Part shown: one piece after another, positions 1 to 11,457 of the stretch
Position numbering within the stretch: the first letter of the stretch is position 1
Layout of the letters: the number at the start of each line of letters is the position of its first letter
Assembly: GCF_964204865.1 (NCBI RefSeq)
Contig: NC_135250.1
Location: forward strand, 24,481,395-24,545,394
Direction: 5' to 3'
From: Styela clava
Lineage: Eukaryota > Chordata > Ascidiacea > Stolidobranchia > Styelidae
DNA: 64,000 nucleotides
Notes under the pieces: generated by a model
What the model was told of the DNA's origin: nothing
What the model saw: the letters and a program-made list of their open reading frames with translations, nothing else
The model's database searches: none
Made by a program: the position numbers and the translations under genes

Positions 1-619
1 ATCTTCAAATGAAATATTAAATTAAAAGCATATGCACGACATTATAGGACCGAGCAAACCGAGGATAGCAACCCTATCGCTATAGTTTTCACCAATCACG
101 GAGAATGTATTACGAAAGCTTAGCCGTGATAAAACGCCGGAGACCGTGGACTGAAAATCGAACACACAAGGAAACCGGCATTCTTTTATGTATAATGGGC
201 ACACAACATGAGAAGAAATAATGAAACGAGTTTCCTAAATTAGTTCAACAGCTACTTGTCACACCGCTTTGCGAGAAAATACGAAATAGGATTTACGTGT
301 AAGAGCGCGCCGTGTTGTTACACATTCTGAAACGTGTTTTTCTCTGTTTCCAGCATGACGTCACGGACTCGAAACATTCGACCTGATGCTTTCATCTTTT
401 ACTCGAATTTGCCGAATCTGACAAATATGGAGAACTCGTGCTGGTCATTAGTGAAGTTTTCAATGTGTGATCGATAGCGCGATGGAGATGAAATTTATTT
501 GACAACGTTGACTCGTGAATATTATTTTAGTGTGTTTTTAGATATCTTATCATATAGGTCTTGACTACTAAGTCTACTATTGAGTTCTATAAAGTACATA
601 AAGTAGGTCTACTTCAGTG
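1..619. other. Intergenic, no gene recognised
   Basis: AT-rich sequence with only short chance open frames. I see no splice-bounded coding exon, RNA gene or terminal inverted repeat before the hAT-type element that begins at 620. Confidence 0.5.
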
Positions 620-942
620 CAGGGGTGTACATCCTCTAATACAGTAGGGCAAGATACTAATAACTGGGTCAACCCGCTGGCCGCACCTTTATTCAACATA
701 GGTTTGCTAGTAGTTGCAGGCCCAAAAATTTTGGTTTTCGATCGTATGACATGTGTTGTTCATTTTGCACTTGCTCTTGCAGCGCAGATGCATTGAAATT
801 ATTCGCACATATATACTATATTGAACTAAATTAAAAACTCATTTAAACGGCACGCCATTCAAAATTAGCACTTGTCCACTGGCCGCACAATTTTCTTCTG
901 TGGGCCACATTTGGCCCGTGGACCGCAGATTGCGCACCCCTG
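620..942. mobile_element. hAT-type non-autonomous element (MITE)
   Basis: The left end reads CAGGGGTGTACATCC. The reverse complement of the right end reads CAGGGGTGCGCAATC, so the termini form an imperfect inverted repeat of the hAT type. The 8 bp flanks (CTTCAGTG and ATTTAGTG) agree at 6 of 8 positions, as expected for an old 8 bp target duplication. The interior has GGCCGCAC and GGCCCGTGG patches typical of such elements and no coding capacity. The ends resemble those of the larger hAT element at 21219-22457, which is a candidate for its autonomous relative. Confidence 0.7.
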
Positions 943-1817
943 ATTTAGTGAATAAACAGAGTGGTGTCGACTAGATATCGAATTAGAGTTTCAAAAGTGA
1001 CGACTCGATTCCGATTCAGGTTCCAAATCTCTTCCTATCCCTACATCTGAGACGCCGATACATCGACTGAGATTGGAACTGATATTGGGACTTGTTTGTG
1101 TTGACACTGATTTATTTATGAAATATTTACGAATGATCTCAAATACTGAACGCTAGTAATATCAACTAAAATTCAAGATATCTCACCCGTAATGGTTGAA
1201 ACCGATGCTTGAGCTTGACACTGATCCGCCATTCAAATCAATATTTGTCATCAGATTATAGAATTATGACTGTGAAGAAAGATTGTTACATTGCTTATTA
1301 TAAGTAGAATAAGGAGGATTGTAGCTACTGCCGGGCACAGGAGATTTGCCATAAAATACGTTTGCACCCATTGCACAGGAAAAACGGTTTCTAAGCTTGC
1401 TGTCACATTTTTTTAAATTGATATTTCGAAACTGAAAATTTCGTACATCAACCATCTTGCCTCTCGCATTGCTGCAAAATTATCATAGCTTTTGTGCTAG
1501 ACGTTTTGTAAGCTTTTACCTTCAACCCATAATCCCTAACCCATGCCGAGCAAGCCCAAACCTTGGAAATTGTAACTACGCAATTTTAAATAACCCAACA
1601 TTTATCTAATCCACTACCTGCTACAACCTAAAGTAAACACGGGCGTTGTTTCTTTCTGTGACGTAGGGGATGAGTCAAGTCATTTAAGGATATGGAGGAT
1701 ATGAATATGTAGGAAGCCAAGATTTACATAAAAACCAATAACGTGTATGGTGATCATGCAAATCTGAACGCACCGCGTTCAACAAATTCCTCCAAATGCC
1801 ATTGATCATTTTATCCC
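943..1817. other. Intergenic, no gene recognised
   Basis: No supported gene. The part near 990-1040 contains degenerate GACTCGATTCC-type runs also seen elsewhere in the window (40.1, 43.7, 50.2 and 61.0 kb). Confidence 0.45.
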
Positions 1818-2043
1818 GTGTGGGATAATTATGTGCAATAGGATTCTGGACTCGTCGCCGCCTTAGGGCGGTTCACGTAACCGCTGGTCGGCTAGTCCAT
1901 GCATCCCAAACAAATAACTGGCTAACTAGTTTCATACCCGACATGAATTGGTAACCGAACGAGAGGCCGTCGTCGCCATATGACTAAACCGTCCTAACGG
2001 CCTTCTTCCCTCCGGGATAAATATGCTAATCCTATCCTATCCT
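1818..2043 (+). repeat. SINE, 5'-truncated copy
   Basis: This stretch aligns by eye, with many substitutions, to the 3' two thirds of the tRNA-derived SINE on the minus strand at 26363-26698. Shared landmarks include ACTGGCTAACT, TTCATACCCGACATG and CCGGGATAAATATG. It ends in a simple tail of TATCC units, AATCCTATCCTATCCTA. The tRNA-like head with the box B is absent, as in a 5'-truncated retrocopy. Confidence 0.6.
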
Positions 2044-2490
2044 AAAAGTTATCTTATCGTTAGAATTGCAGACTGCCTTAATATCGCGAATTAAATAATG
2101 AAGACAGTTGAAGGCGTTGGCGGGGCCAACTTATACTAGGGATTACCACAAGACGATAATATACACACTTTCATTAGAGTTATGCTATAGTTAAAGGACA
2201 GTGAGAAAGTTGCCGGAGAGCTTTTTTCATATAAAAAAAAATGCGCAAAACAATGGTCAAGGAGGCTCAAAGACACTTCTGATTATAACCATAAAAAATT
2301 GAAAGTGATTATTTAAATATAGATACAAAGTAAAGTGATATTTATCCCAACAACATGGCATTTCAATACCATGATAACTATCCCGCAATTAAAATACAGA
2401 TATTTAAGATTGCTTATGTTTCTGAGACTTCGAAAATTCCAAGTTACGTCATAAGGGAATTCCAGATATCTCGTTTTCGTAAACAGATAT

Positions 2491-2877
2491 ATGGAACTCG
2501 AAAAGTATATCTTAAACATTCACGCAGTATACGTTTATATATTCTCATTTTTTGCCACCACAAACTTCAGACATTTCGACAAGGTTTTGTCGAAACTTAC
2601 GCCCGAATCCGCCAAAATCTGTCTTGCTAACAATTCAACCGTGATTCCAAAACTCACAAATCGTCTGAAACAGAAAAACTATCCAGCTGCTGACGAAATT
2701 CCCACTGTGCGTTACTATACTACACGATCGCTGCCATCAATCATGCTGTACTGCACCCTAATATTTGCCCAAACGGAAATTGTCGGTGAAGTAATGAAAT
2801 GTGATACTTTCAACAACATCTATTGTTGTATTATGCGGGTCCAGGCCAAAGCAACCGTTAATTGTTCTAAGAACTAA
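2491..2877 (+). CDS. Unrecognised ORF or terminal coding exon, 128 aa
   Basis: I do not recognise this protein. It is one of the longer plus-strand frames that does not coincide with a repeat, and its composition looks protein-like. It contains a serine/threonine- and lysine-rich middle and a cysteine-rich C-terminal third with about six cysteines, including a CC pair about 18 residues from the end. A pyrimidine-rich CTTCAG at about 2575-2580 could be a splice acceptor, in which case only the part from about 2581 is exonic and an upstream exon is missing from my reading. An AATAAA lies at 3000-3005, about 120 bases after the stop. Without a homologue it could still be a chance frame. Confidence 0.35.
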   Translation: MELEKYILNIHAVYVYIFSFFATTNFRHFDKVLSKLTPESAKICLANNSTVIPKLTNRLKQKNYPAADEIPTVRYYTTRSLPSIMLYCTLIFAQTEIVGEVMKCDTFNNIYCCIMRVQAKATVNCSKN

Positions 2878-3185
2878 TGAATGGCGTTACAAAAAAAAGG
2901 AAGAATGTTTTCGTATTTTCAGTCATTATCTCGGATAATAATAATTATTTTAATTTCCTCGCAAAAACGTAAATAGAACAACAACGAACATACAACAATA
3001 ATAAAAATGAGTTAAAACGGGAGAACATTAAAAGTTTGGTTTGAATGGGTAGAATCCTGTGACAGTGACCTTAAGTAATGGATTCAAACATATATCGCCA
3101 AATGTACCATACATAAAACACTAATAGAAACTCACAACGGTTGCAACACTTGATTTTAGGTCAGTACGAAATGAAGGCCTTGCGC

Positions 3186-4592
3186 CAATTAGTTGCTCAG
3201 GATGAGTCTCCTTTCTTCTGATTGAGTACACAAAACTTTGCTCGGAGATGAGTCGTTTTTACATTTAAGTGTGGACACGTAACTCAGATCAAAGATGAGT
3301 CTCCTTTATTTCAGAGTGGCCGCTCATAATTTTACCCAAAGATGACTCTCCTTTACTTTTGAGTGAGTTCCATAATTTTGCTAAGAGGTGAATCTTTTTT
3401 ACTTCTGAGTAAGTGCACAAAATTTTACTCTGAGATGAGTCTTATTCATTCCTGAGGGACTGCACAAAATTTACTCAGAGATTAATATTCTTAACATCTG
3501 AACGATTGCCCTTAATTTTAATCGTGGATGAATCTTATTTACTTTTGCGTGATTGAATAAAACTATATTCAGAGGTAAGTCTCCTTTACTTTTGAGTGAC
3601 GGCAAAAAACTTTTCTCAGAAATGAGTCTTTCTTACATCTGAATTAGTGTACGTAACTTGCCTCAGAAATGATACATCTTTACTTATGAGTGAGTGCCCG
3701 GAACCTTGATTATAGATGAGTCTTCTTTACTTCGGAATGAGTGCACAGATATTTGCTCTTAGATGAGTATTATTCACATATGAGTGAGATCCCGTAACTT
3801 TGCTCAGAGGTGAGCCCCGTTTACCTATGAGTCAGCGCCCATAACTTCGCTCAGAGGTGAGTCCCTTTTACATCTGAGTGAGTCCATGTAACTTTACCTA
3901 GCAGGGAATCTCCTCTACTTCTGAATGAGTGCACAGAACTTTGCTATTCACTTCTGAGTGAGTGCACGTACTTTGCTCACAGATGAGTCTTTTTTACTTC
4001 TGAATGAGTGCACAAAACATTACTTAGATATGAGTCTTATTTACATCTGAGTGAGTGCCCGTAACTTTGCTCCGAGGTGAGTTCCCTTTACTTTTTAGTG
4101 AGTGCCGGTAACTTTGCTGAGAGATTAGTTCTATTTACTTCTGATTGAGTACCCATAACTTTACTGAGAGATGAGTCTTCTTTAATTAGGAGTGAATATC
4201 CATAACTTTTCTCATAAATGAGCCACCTTCACATATGATTGAGTGCTTTTGACTTTTTGAAGAAATGAGTCCTTCCTGTTGAGTGACCATAACTTACCTC
4301 AAAGATGAGTCTTCTTTAATTCTTAGTGACTGCTAAACTTTTTTCAGAGACGAGTCTCCTTAACATTTGAGTAAGGGTGAAAAACTTTTCTCAGAGATGA
4401 GTCTTCTTTGCTTCTAAGAGATTATTCGAAAATTTGTTCTGAGATGAGTCTGCTTTAGTTCTGAGTGAGTGTCCGTAATTGTTCTCAGAGATGAGTATCC
4501 ATTTTCTACAGAGTGGGTGCCCGTAATTTGGTTCAGAGGTGACACTTCGTTACTTCTGAGTGATTGCCCGTAATTTTCTGAGTGAGTGTCCT
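3186..4592. repeat. Minisatellite, ~47 bp unit, about 30 copies
   Basis: A long run of diverged tandem units, each built on a core like CAGAGATGAGTCTCCTTTAC followed by TTCTGAGTGAGTGC and CCGTAACTTTGCT. The spacing between successive ATGAGTC cores is mostly 45-50 bases. Units differ by substitutions and small indels, so the array is old rather than recently homogenised. No coding frame runs through it. Confidence 0.85.
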
Positions 4593-4804
4593 TTATTTAT
4601 ATATTTGAGCCAAAAATGTATTTCAATATCAATAGCTTTAATTAAAAGTGTTGAAAACCATATATTTAAAAATAAAAGGAGTTTTTCAACCGTCTGTCGT
4701 GAGGGTGAGTGTTGAGCTGCAATGGTTGAATAAAAAATGTTAATTGTGTTTAAACTTCAAATATTCGATTACGTCTTACTGCAAACAAGTATCATAGAAA
4801 AACC

Positions 4805-5019
4805 GGCGCACCAGAAGTGTAACACCAACCAATAAGGAGGTAACTAATTTTGTTGGGATAATTTACAAGTTGTGTAAAGGGACTGGATCCTACGGACAGA
4901 GGGTATATTCACTTGGATAATACAGACAGTCCCCGAACTCGTAATATAACTAAAATAAGGAAAATCAGAATAAAATTATGGCCTGACCCTAACCTGGCTC
5001 ACACACCACGGGAGTTTCG
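4805..5019. mobile_element. Foldback MITE, long variant
   Basis: Matches the reverse complement of the element at 62595-62810 over most of its length. Both share CAGACAGTCCCCGAACTCGT and a CCCTAACCTGG motif near one end. It is a variant of the window's dominant foldback family, in which the arms have diverged. Confidence 0.55.
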
Positions 5020-5653
5020 AATAACCTTTACAATAAACCCGGTATCCACACGCGTTCACGCACTACCAATTTAGATACAATACCTACATTTTACATAATA
5101 ACTTAATGCCAGAGTTATGTTACGATACATGGGCTATCGTATGCAAGATGGGACAAATGCTATTGTTATAGTTTCCATCTTGTTTTATATCCACTAATAT
5201 ATTACAGGAATTGTTAGCAATATCAGAATTTCAACATATCATAGCGATATCTAATATCCTTATTGATAGCGTATTTCAGTAACTCCTAATAGTGAAGTAT
5301 ATAGACTTGCAACTGCTGAGGTTTATTTCATCGCGTCTCTCAGTCCAAACTTTTAGCAACGTGTACTCGTGTTTTTCTAGTTTAAGATTCATTTGTTCTG
5401 TGAACATGCGTCCCGGTTATCCCTACGATATAAATTACGTTTAGCAAGAACCCTCACAACTGAGACAAAATTGATCGACCTCAAACATTTATTATTGTGT
5501 CAAAAAAAATGGATTAATAATTTGATATTTTTCAAAAATAAAAAATCATCTGAAATTTCCCCTAATTGCACCTCACTACAATAAAAATTGACTACAAGTT
5601 GATTAAAAAAAGGGGGAGGTTGCAACTGGTAATAATATTGCATCTCTCAATCA
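5020..5653. other. Intergenic, no gene recognised
   Basis: No supported gene, RNA or mobile element. The short frame at 5393-5584 has no flanking splice signals or family resemblance. Confidence 0.4.
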
Positions 5654-5960
5654 TCATATCATCAAATAATACACTAAACACGATATAATCGCAACAATTA
5701 CAAAACATATTGTCGCCAATCATATTCTCATTTGTTTTTGCATTGTTTTTTGAAATCCACAATCATATTTCCAATTGTTTTTCATCATTTGTTTTGTGAT
5801 ATCTCCTTCAACGATTTCTCTCAGAAACGCTAGATCTGAAATTTCTTTGTTCAGAAATTGACAGAGTGGTACCAGCCATAGTTCCATAACGTTGTATAAC
5901 AATAACGTTTCTTTCGGACAAGTAGATTGGACATACAAATTATGTTGGCGATACCGAGAT
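5654..5960 (-). pseudogene. Dead last exon of the sulfotransferase-like family
   Basis: The conceptual translation matches exon 5 of the four intact family genes at 34-61 kb. It keeps the SRYRQHN opening, a CPKE motif, a PLCQFLNKEI block, the WKYDCGFQ block and a C-terminal hydrophobic helix. Three defects are visible. The position where all intact copies have a splice-acceptor AG reads CAC. The YNV-x-W-x-PLC region carries one extra codon. An in-frame TGA at 5720-5722 falls just before the hydrophobic segment, which continues intact in the same frame to a second stop at 5654. I found no partner exons upstream on the minus strand. It is most likely a relic of a family member left of the present cluster. 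Confidence 0.8.
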
Positions 5961-6906
5961 GTGAAACACAATATATATCGACATAAATTTTTGTGAAAAA
6001 AACTCTGATTTGATGGAATGTCACCGAAGAATTGCAGATATTTTATTAATTTTCAAATTTAGTAGTTTCTTTGTGTTCTGTTTTCCATAAATTATAAATA
6101 GTTTCGTATTTCATATTTGCGACTACTATCAGTTACATCCATTTAGTTTCACGTAAATTACGCAATTATATTTATTGGTGGGCGTTAGAACTGAAGAAAC
6201 ATTATGGAAAATTTTCAATTTTTTCGATTTTAGTAGCATGGTCATAAAACAACTATTAGCGATAACTTAGTGATTACTGTATATTTAAACAGTAAAGTTC
6301 AGATTAATTGTAGAGTCTGAATTGGGTGAATATACATATATATATATATATAAGTGAGGCATTTCTTATCAACTTGTCCTCTATTGGCTATGAAGAGCTG
6401 GGGAATTTTGATAACTTTAAGTCATATTTCAACAAGTATAAGAAATTATGTTTACCAGACTGGGCTACATGTTTGAAGAGAAGACGTAGCATGCCTTATC
6501 AACACCCCACGCCAAAAAAACGACTCATAGATACTTTTGTAAGTTTCCAAAAATCCCAATCTTGAAATTTTATTTGAATATATTTCTACCTGACAACCGT
6601 CAACCGCTCTCGTTAAACTATTATGCTTTATAATTGCAACCAAGGCTTATATCTAGGAATGAAATAATAACCTTCTACTTACTTATTGTTGATTATAATT
6701 TATAATTGCAACTAAGGCATATATCTTAAGAAAAAAAAATTTCGACTTACTTATTGTTGTGCCACCTCCGTGGTACGGTCATGGTACTGGAGTATCATAT
6801 GAATTTAATTCAAATTGAACAATAATAAGTCAATTTTAAACGAGTTGCACGATCAAACAGACCAAGTAAAGCTAGTGTTAACATAAGTATAGATGACATA
6901 AGTATA
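5961..6906. other. Intergenic; short TA microsatellite
   Basis: Contains a short TA run near 6334-6352. A plus-strand frame at 6326-6565 begins inside or beside this run. I do not recognise its product and it lacks clear exon borders, so I leave it uncalled. Confidence 0.4.
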
Positions 6907-7142
6907 GGTACTCCCGTAGTATGTGAACCAAGATGGCGGACACCGGAACGTAGTATGTGTACCAGGTTAGGGTAAGGTCATAATTTTATTGATTTTTTCC
7001 TTATCTTAGTTCTATTACGAGTTCGGGGACTAGCCAAGTGACTCCCTTTGTATTTGTACCTGAAATTGAGGCCTAACTCTAACCTGGTACTCATACTACG
7101 TCCCGGTGTCCTCCATCTAAGTTCACATACTTCGGGAGTACC
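6907..7142. mobile_element. Foldback MITE, full-length copy
   Basis: Begins GGTACTCCCGTAGTATGTG and ends CACATACTTCGGGAGTACC, nearly perfect mutual inverted repeats. The arms extend inward through CCAAGATGGCGGACACCGG and ACCAGGTTAGGG on the left and their complements on the right, so about 60 bases on each side can pair. The centre contains TCTATTACGAGTTCGGGGAC, common to the long copies. There is no coding capacity. Confidence 0.85.
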
Positions 7143-7472
7143 TGAACGTAAGTATATGATAGAGCGAATATTGGAGCGTAAATAATTTGGACATACAGTG
7201 CCTGTAGTCATTTTACCGGAAGGCTTGAATAAACGTCGCATAGAATAAATCCAAGTCTTTCCCTCCCCAACCGGTCGTTCATGGGCCATTTTACTTGGGT
7301 TATGTTTTTGTTAACCATAAAACCCTGAAACTTCACTCATGGCTTTTTAATGGCGTGTGCTATAGTTCTATTCAGCAATATATGTTTAAAACTCACTCCT
7401 TTAAAAATATTTTTTCTATACGCAAAAATTCCAAATTTCTATTTATCTTGCGAGATTTTGCGTCTAGTAGAG

Positions 7473-7690
7473 CAGTGGTTCCCAAGCTTTTTTTTATGTC
7501 GCAGCACACTATTTAGCTCTTTAAATATTCGCGGCACACTTATCACAAAACACGAACATTTTCTACTCATAAAAAGTGCGATAGTCGAACGCGAACAAGT
7601 AGTTAATAGTTACCGATATTACAACTTTTTTCTCACGTTAATGTAAACGAGGGCGTCTTCGGAGCACCTCACATTATTTTAAAAGTTGCG
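7473..7690. mobile_element. Possible truncated hAT-type element
   Basis: CAGTGGTTCCCAAGCTTTTT at the left edge is a typical hAT terminal sequence, and GCAGCACAC and GCGGCACAC motifs follow as in many such elements. I could not find a convincing matching right end, so the copy is either truncated or the right border is further away. Confidence 0.35.
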
Positions 7691-10600
7691 TAGCCGCACG
7701 GGTAATACGTGGTCTTCAAACGCACCACCGATCACGCGCTCGGTTTTGCTCAAAGTGAATATAAACCAAGTGAGGACATGCATTGGTAACGTTATAAGCG
7801 CTCGTGTGACGTCACACCAGCCATTTTGTGTTCAGAGTTCTATCGCTGTATGATCCTAACTAAGTGATTTAAACCTGCGATCGTTAAACAGCTGAATAAA
7901 AAAAAACGATGCTCAATAATTTGAATCAAGCTTTCGCAGTGGCAAAACGAATGAACATTCTTCTCAAAAATTAATTATCCACAGATGCTTCTCGGATAAC
8001 TCGGCTCGGCGGTATGGTCAGCATCAGCATATATGAAGTTAAAGTCATCCAACTTCACTCGATAAATCAACACCCAATGATACCATTTTATTATAAAATT
8101 CCTGATATAAGTATCGCTACTTGCACAGAAGCTATTTTAACAAACTGACAGAACTACAATACATGTTATACTCCGCACTATTTTTTGCGGTACATGTCAT
8201 GATATTAAAATATGCGTATTGCAAATTTTTAACAAGGTGTACATTGCCAAAATAATATCAAAAAATATACTACATGCATGGAATGAAGGATAACGGCGTA
8301 TATCAAGTTTACAAGAACATCTAATAATCTGGAGTGTATAAGATAATATATTATCTATTTGACTTGAGCTATTGCCGCAGGTCTACTAGCATACCGTTTT
8401 TCAATAATTTTATTTGTCTCCTCTTTTGCGTGAATATTTAACCTTAAATTGAGAAAACGTTTCAAAATTTCAAAAACGATATTGTGGCAAGATGGGAAAT
8501 TATATTTCAAGCAACTTTATCTGTCAGAAAAGTAACAGGCGAACATATATTATGAAAGACGTTATTATTTGCGCGAAATATAGTTTATACTTCGCGCAAA
8601 AATACGATTGCTTTTTTGGAGGGGTGGCATAAATATTGGATAAAACTATCAATTTTCAAATATTTATCAGGTGTGTAAAACCTAAAAAGAGTTAGTAACG
8701 ATTGTGGGCATTAGTCGGGATTGACACTTTTCATAGAAACAAACAAACAATTTGAGCCCCGTGTCTTTATAGGGTTCTCCCGGAAACATCAAGGCTAATT
8801 TTTCACTGTTGGATATCGATAATATTACGAAAGCGTCGCTAGATTACCTAGTAAATATTTTACATTTTCCGACGCCAAAGAATCGAAATATCCTGCCAAT
8901 AATAAGTTGATAAGAGCTGCAACACCAGTCGCGGAGGCTGGTTTTTAAATTTTGTACCTTATAATGTACATGCTTCGATGAAATTCATTAGGCCGCATGA
9001 GATGAGCCATGAGATTGTTTACATTCTATTAATAAAACATTTTTCCGAAAAAATTCATTTCATCAGCTTCTGGAATGATTAAAGTAAAGCGCAGGCTTTA
9101 AACTTTCGGCATGGTGTGAACAGGTATCATAATACCAGTTCAAATAGTACCTGATTTAAACGTATGCATTAGGTTAATGACGTTTCACACTTGCGTAGGA
9201 AGGCGATATGTATTTTTCATACGGAACGTTGCTACGTTGCGACGTAATTGCGTAACGAAGTAATTAGGGAACGTTGTTTTTTAACTCAAGTTGGCGCAGT
9301 GGACATGTCAAGAATTGGTGAACATTGAATGAAATAACTTATACAATTTTACTGGTGCACGACAAATTATATCTAATGTCGAAAGCTATTCTTAACCTAT
9401 GCAAATGTGTCGATGTCATATTAGGTTAAAACAAGCAAATCGAAGTATTTGTTATTTAATTTAAAAGCTTTTCAAAGAAATTTCACGCTTTTCAATTTGG
9501 CCGATTTTTGTACGATAATCGCGACATTTTATCTCCATCTCATAATTATAATTATTCTCCTAGACTGTCTTTCAAACAATATAAAACTTATCTGTATAGA
9601 AGATAAGGTTCGTGAGATATGAGGTTTCAAAGTTGCATGACTCACACGGGATGATAATATAACTATCACAACTTTCACGAAACCGCACGATACCAGTATG
9701 ATTCCACGAGGCAAATAGCAAAAGAAAAATAACGAATGTACCCGAATAAAATGCAAAACAGTAAAAAATCTTCAAACAAATTGACGAACGAGATCTTCTG
9801 ACGAAGCTAAAACAAACCGACGCTGCCGCGTTCCCCCGATTCGCTGGACACAAAATGACGTCCGAAATGCACCATTGCACTCGGTGTCTCCACTTGGTTT
9901 ATAGTCACATTGGTTTTGCTCGCCCTTCCCCGTTCCGCGTTACGCCCTTATTATTATCTCATGTATTCTCACTTGTATTCTCAATTCTTCACAACCTAAT
10001 TCATTTTTGTTACAATTTAATATGTTTCTCCAATTACTAAAATCATTCAATAGTGTTATTGTCGGCACTTGCGAGAGAAATGAAAGAGGCAGACAAACTG
10101 TATTTCATTATAACAATTAATTATTATCGCTTAAACAGGTTTAAGGTTGCTATAAACAAATTTCACCGCTGGACGTATCTTTTCACGTTATGAATTTCGT
10201 GCAAGGCCCGAGCATAATTTGATGACAAAAATCATAGCATTTACTATTTCGAAACGCTTATTCGACTTTTTAGACTGCAGAAACTATCCAAAAAAGATAA
10301 CCGTTTTTGTGTTTGAGATATGAAATAATCGTCAATTCCACCACGCTTTCGTGAAGTAGTGCAATTTACTCAATTTATGAAGGTTTTATTAAGTTCCATT
10401 GCATCAGTGTTTTGACTACCACGCGTTTCGCCAGATTACTGTCGTGATTACAGATCGCAAGGGTGGGCTAAATAGTATATTTTCATCGAATCGAATAATT
10501 AACGAATTGTCGAATATCGGGTTGATTCAAAATTTTATTCCGATTTTTATCTTTTGGATCGGCTTTGATCTTTCTTGTCGTCGTTTGTAAATTAACTGTC

Positions 10601-11124
10601 CAAAATTTAAGAATATCTTGTAAAGTGTTTGACTGTAAAACAAATAATGATTATTATGCTGTTTTATGTACAAATGAAACGAAAGGCGGAAGCCTTTATA
10701 AAAAAACGCTATCATTATCTAACTTTCTTTAGTACCACCCATAAATGACTGTTTTATGAAAATTGCGACGATCGATAGTGCGTAATATCCAGAGGAGCCA
10801 CATTATCTTGTTCTCGTGGTCTCTCACTCTCTCTGCATCTACCTAGCATTGGTCATACTTGAATACGATTTTTATTGACTGGCACCCAATTACATAGTTT
10901 ACCATTGACTGTTTTCTGTGTATATATTGATCACCCATATCTTGATTTCTATTAGACATATTTTAATTGATGTAAGAATCAACAGATTCCCGTTTATTTG
11001 CTGAACTTCACAAATAAAGCTTGTAATAAAAAAAATAGCATTATCGAATGCATTTGGTTTCGGTTTCAAACATCAAAAATAGTAAGGTATATATCCACCT
11101 CGTCATTTTTTAATGATTTTATTG
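7691..11124. other. Intergenic, no supported gene
   Basis: Several frames of 60-100 codons exist (for example 9572-9880 on the minus strand) but none shows family resemblance or exon borders. The part near 10800-10840 has a CTTGTTCTCGTGG and CTCTCTC stretch that recurs in diverged form near 11925, suggesting local duplication within the peptide array. Confidence 0.4.
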
Positions 11125-11457
11125 TTATTCTTTTATCTTCAATTGTTCCCCAATTCCGACTAAAAACAGTATTATTAAATATAATATGGTAGGGTATTTT
11201 AATCACACTGACGGTTGTTATTACACGAAAAAGTTGAAAAAAAGCTGAACTACATATTCAACTTTTAAATTTCTAATAATATTAAAACATTAAGAATAAT
11301 TTATTTATCATTCTGCATTAAACATTCGTTTTAATTGCATTATATAAAAATTCTACTTACACCCGCCTCTTCCGCCTTGGCATGCAACCATGCCTATTGC
11401 TTGCAACAAAATCAGCAATGAAATTATCAGAGAGAGGGACAATCCGACAGAGCCCAT
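11125..11457 (-). CDS. Short secreted peptide, copy 1 (43 aa)
   Basis: Two exons, 11361-11457 and 11125-11159. Exon 1 starts at an ATG and encodes a strong signal peptide: a hydrophobic stretch SLSLIISLLILLQA, then a conserved MVACQGG at the likely cleavage site. It ends in phase 1 before a consensus GTAAGT donor. Exon 2 follows a TTTTTAG acceptor, supplies the two bases that complete the codon, and encodes GIGEQLKIKE before TAA. The predicted mature peptide is about 15-18 residues, glycine-rich then GEQL. The exon structure, phase and GEQL motif are shared with the copies at 15.5, 19.3 and 26.1 kb. I do not recognise the family; the role is unknown, and secretion is inferred from the leader. 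Confidence 0.6.

Noticed and set aside
3186-4592. CRISPR-like array
   Set aside because: Units are contiguous diverged tandem repeats without unique spacers, and the DNA is clearly eukaryotic.
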